Below are positions 23,415 to 23,513 of a stretch of DNA of 23,513 nt, piece by piece. This stretch comes from Owenia fusiformis (Eukaryota > Annelida > Polychaeta > Sabellida > Oweniidae), in the NCBI GenBank assembly GCA_903813345.2, contig CAIIXF020000319.1, forward strand, positions 1 to 23,513. Reading direction: 5' to 3'. The notes beneath the pieces were generated by a model, which was not told where the DNA came from, did no database searches, and saw nothing but the letters and a program-made list of their open reading frames with translations. The first letter of the stretch is position 1. Every line of letters starts with the position of its first letter. The translations under genes and the position numbers were made by a program.

Positions 23415-23513
23415 GTAATGTTGAATTCCACCAATCAAAATATAATAGAAGCAATCTTCGGAGCTGTCAGGTTAATGACTTCATTTGAATAAATGGTTGA
23501 GCTGTCAGGTTAC

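Overview
The window reads as genomic DNA of an invertebrate animal. It is AT-rich, coding sequence is cut into many short exons by GT-AG introns, most of the length is dispersed or tandem repeats and short inverted-repeat elements, and there is a small TTAGGG-type tract. Two traits recall mollusc or other lophotrochozoan genomes: an NHL-type propeller gene end, and dispersed repeats with CTGT/CCGT-rich starts. That placement is a weak inference. No operon, bacterial gene, tRNA, rRNA or CRISPR array was seen.

Layout. Positions 1-111 are the last coding exon of a gene entering from the left, with an NHL/TRIM-like beta-propeller C-terminus and a polyadenylation signal just after it. Positions 112 to about 8.4 kb hold no convincing gene. 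They contain TTAGGG-like and GGCGCC motifs, several perfect hairpins, a 52-bp inverted-repeat pair, a 120-bp satellite (5646-6410), a pogo/Tigger-like MITE (6449-6870) and CTGT-rich dispersed repeats.

The main content is one plus-strand gene, reconstructed by eye as 20 coding exons from 8423 to 19416. All 19 introns are GT-AG and every phase closes, giving an uninterrupted product of about 1,004 residues. In order it has: an N-terminal CxxC...CxxC zinc-ribbon-like motif; a low-complexity region with another CxxC; an Arg-Pro-Ala-rich linker; a possible phosphotyrosine-binding (PTB/PID)-like domain; two zinc fingers (C2H2 and C2HC); a tyrosine recombinase with both core-binding and catalytic domains; an acidic, Pro/Ser-rich tail containing a duplicated exon; and two C-terminal C2H2 fingers. 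The recombinase keeps recognisable R, K, R, H and Y positions, with Thr where the first box II His normally lies. This looks like a domesticated, intron-rich, Crypton/DIRS-related recombinase gene, or an unusual host gene of that lineage.

Directly after its stop codon lies a roughly 2.95-kb tandem array (19437-22386). It has about 34 copies of a short imperfect palindrome, arranged as an alternating dimer of about 169 bp. The first AATAAA after the stop lies just past the array, so the array may be the 3' UTR. The palindromic core also occurs inside recombinase exon 13 (15633-15657), and a decayed copy of exon 16 with its donor and intron start lies beyond the array (22889-22946). The downstream region therefore contains fragments resembling the recombinase gene. 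A last candidate exon (23271-23414 or to 23488) lies at the right edge and is phase-compatible with exon 19.
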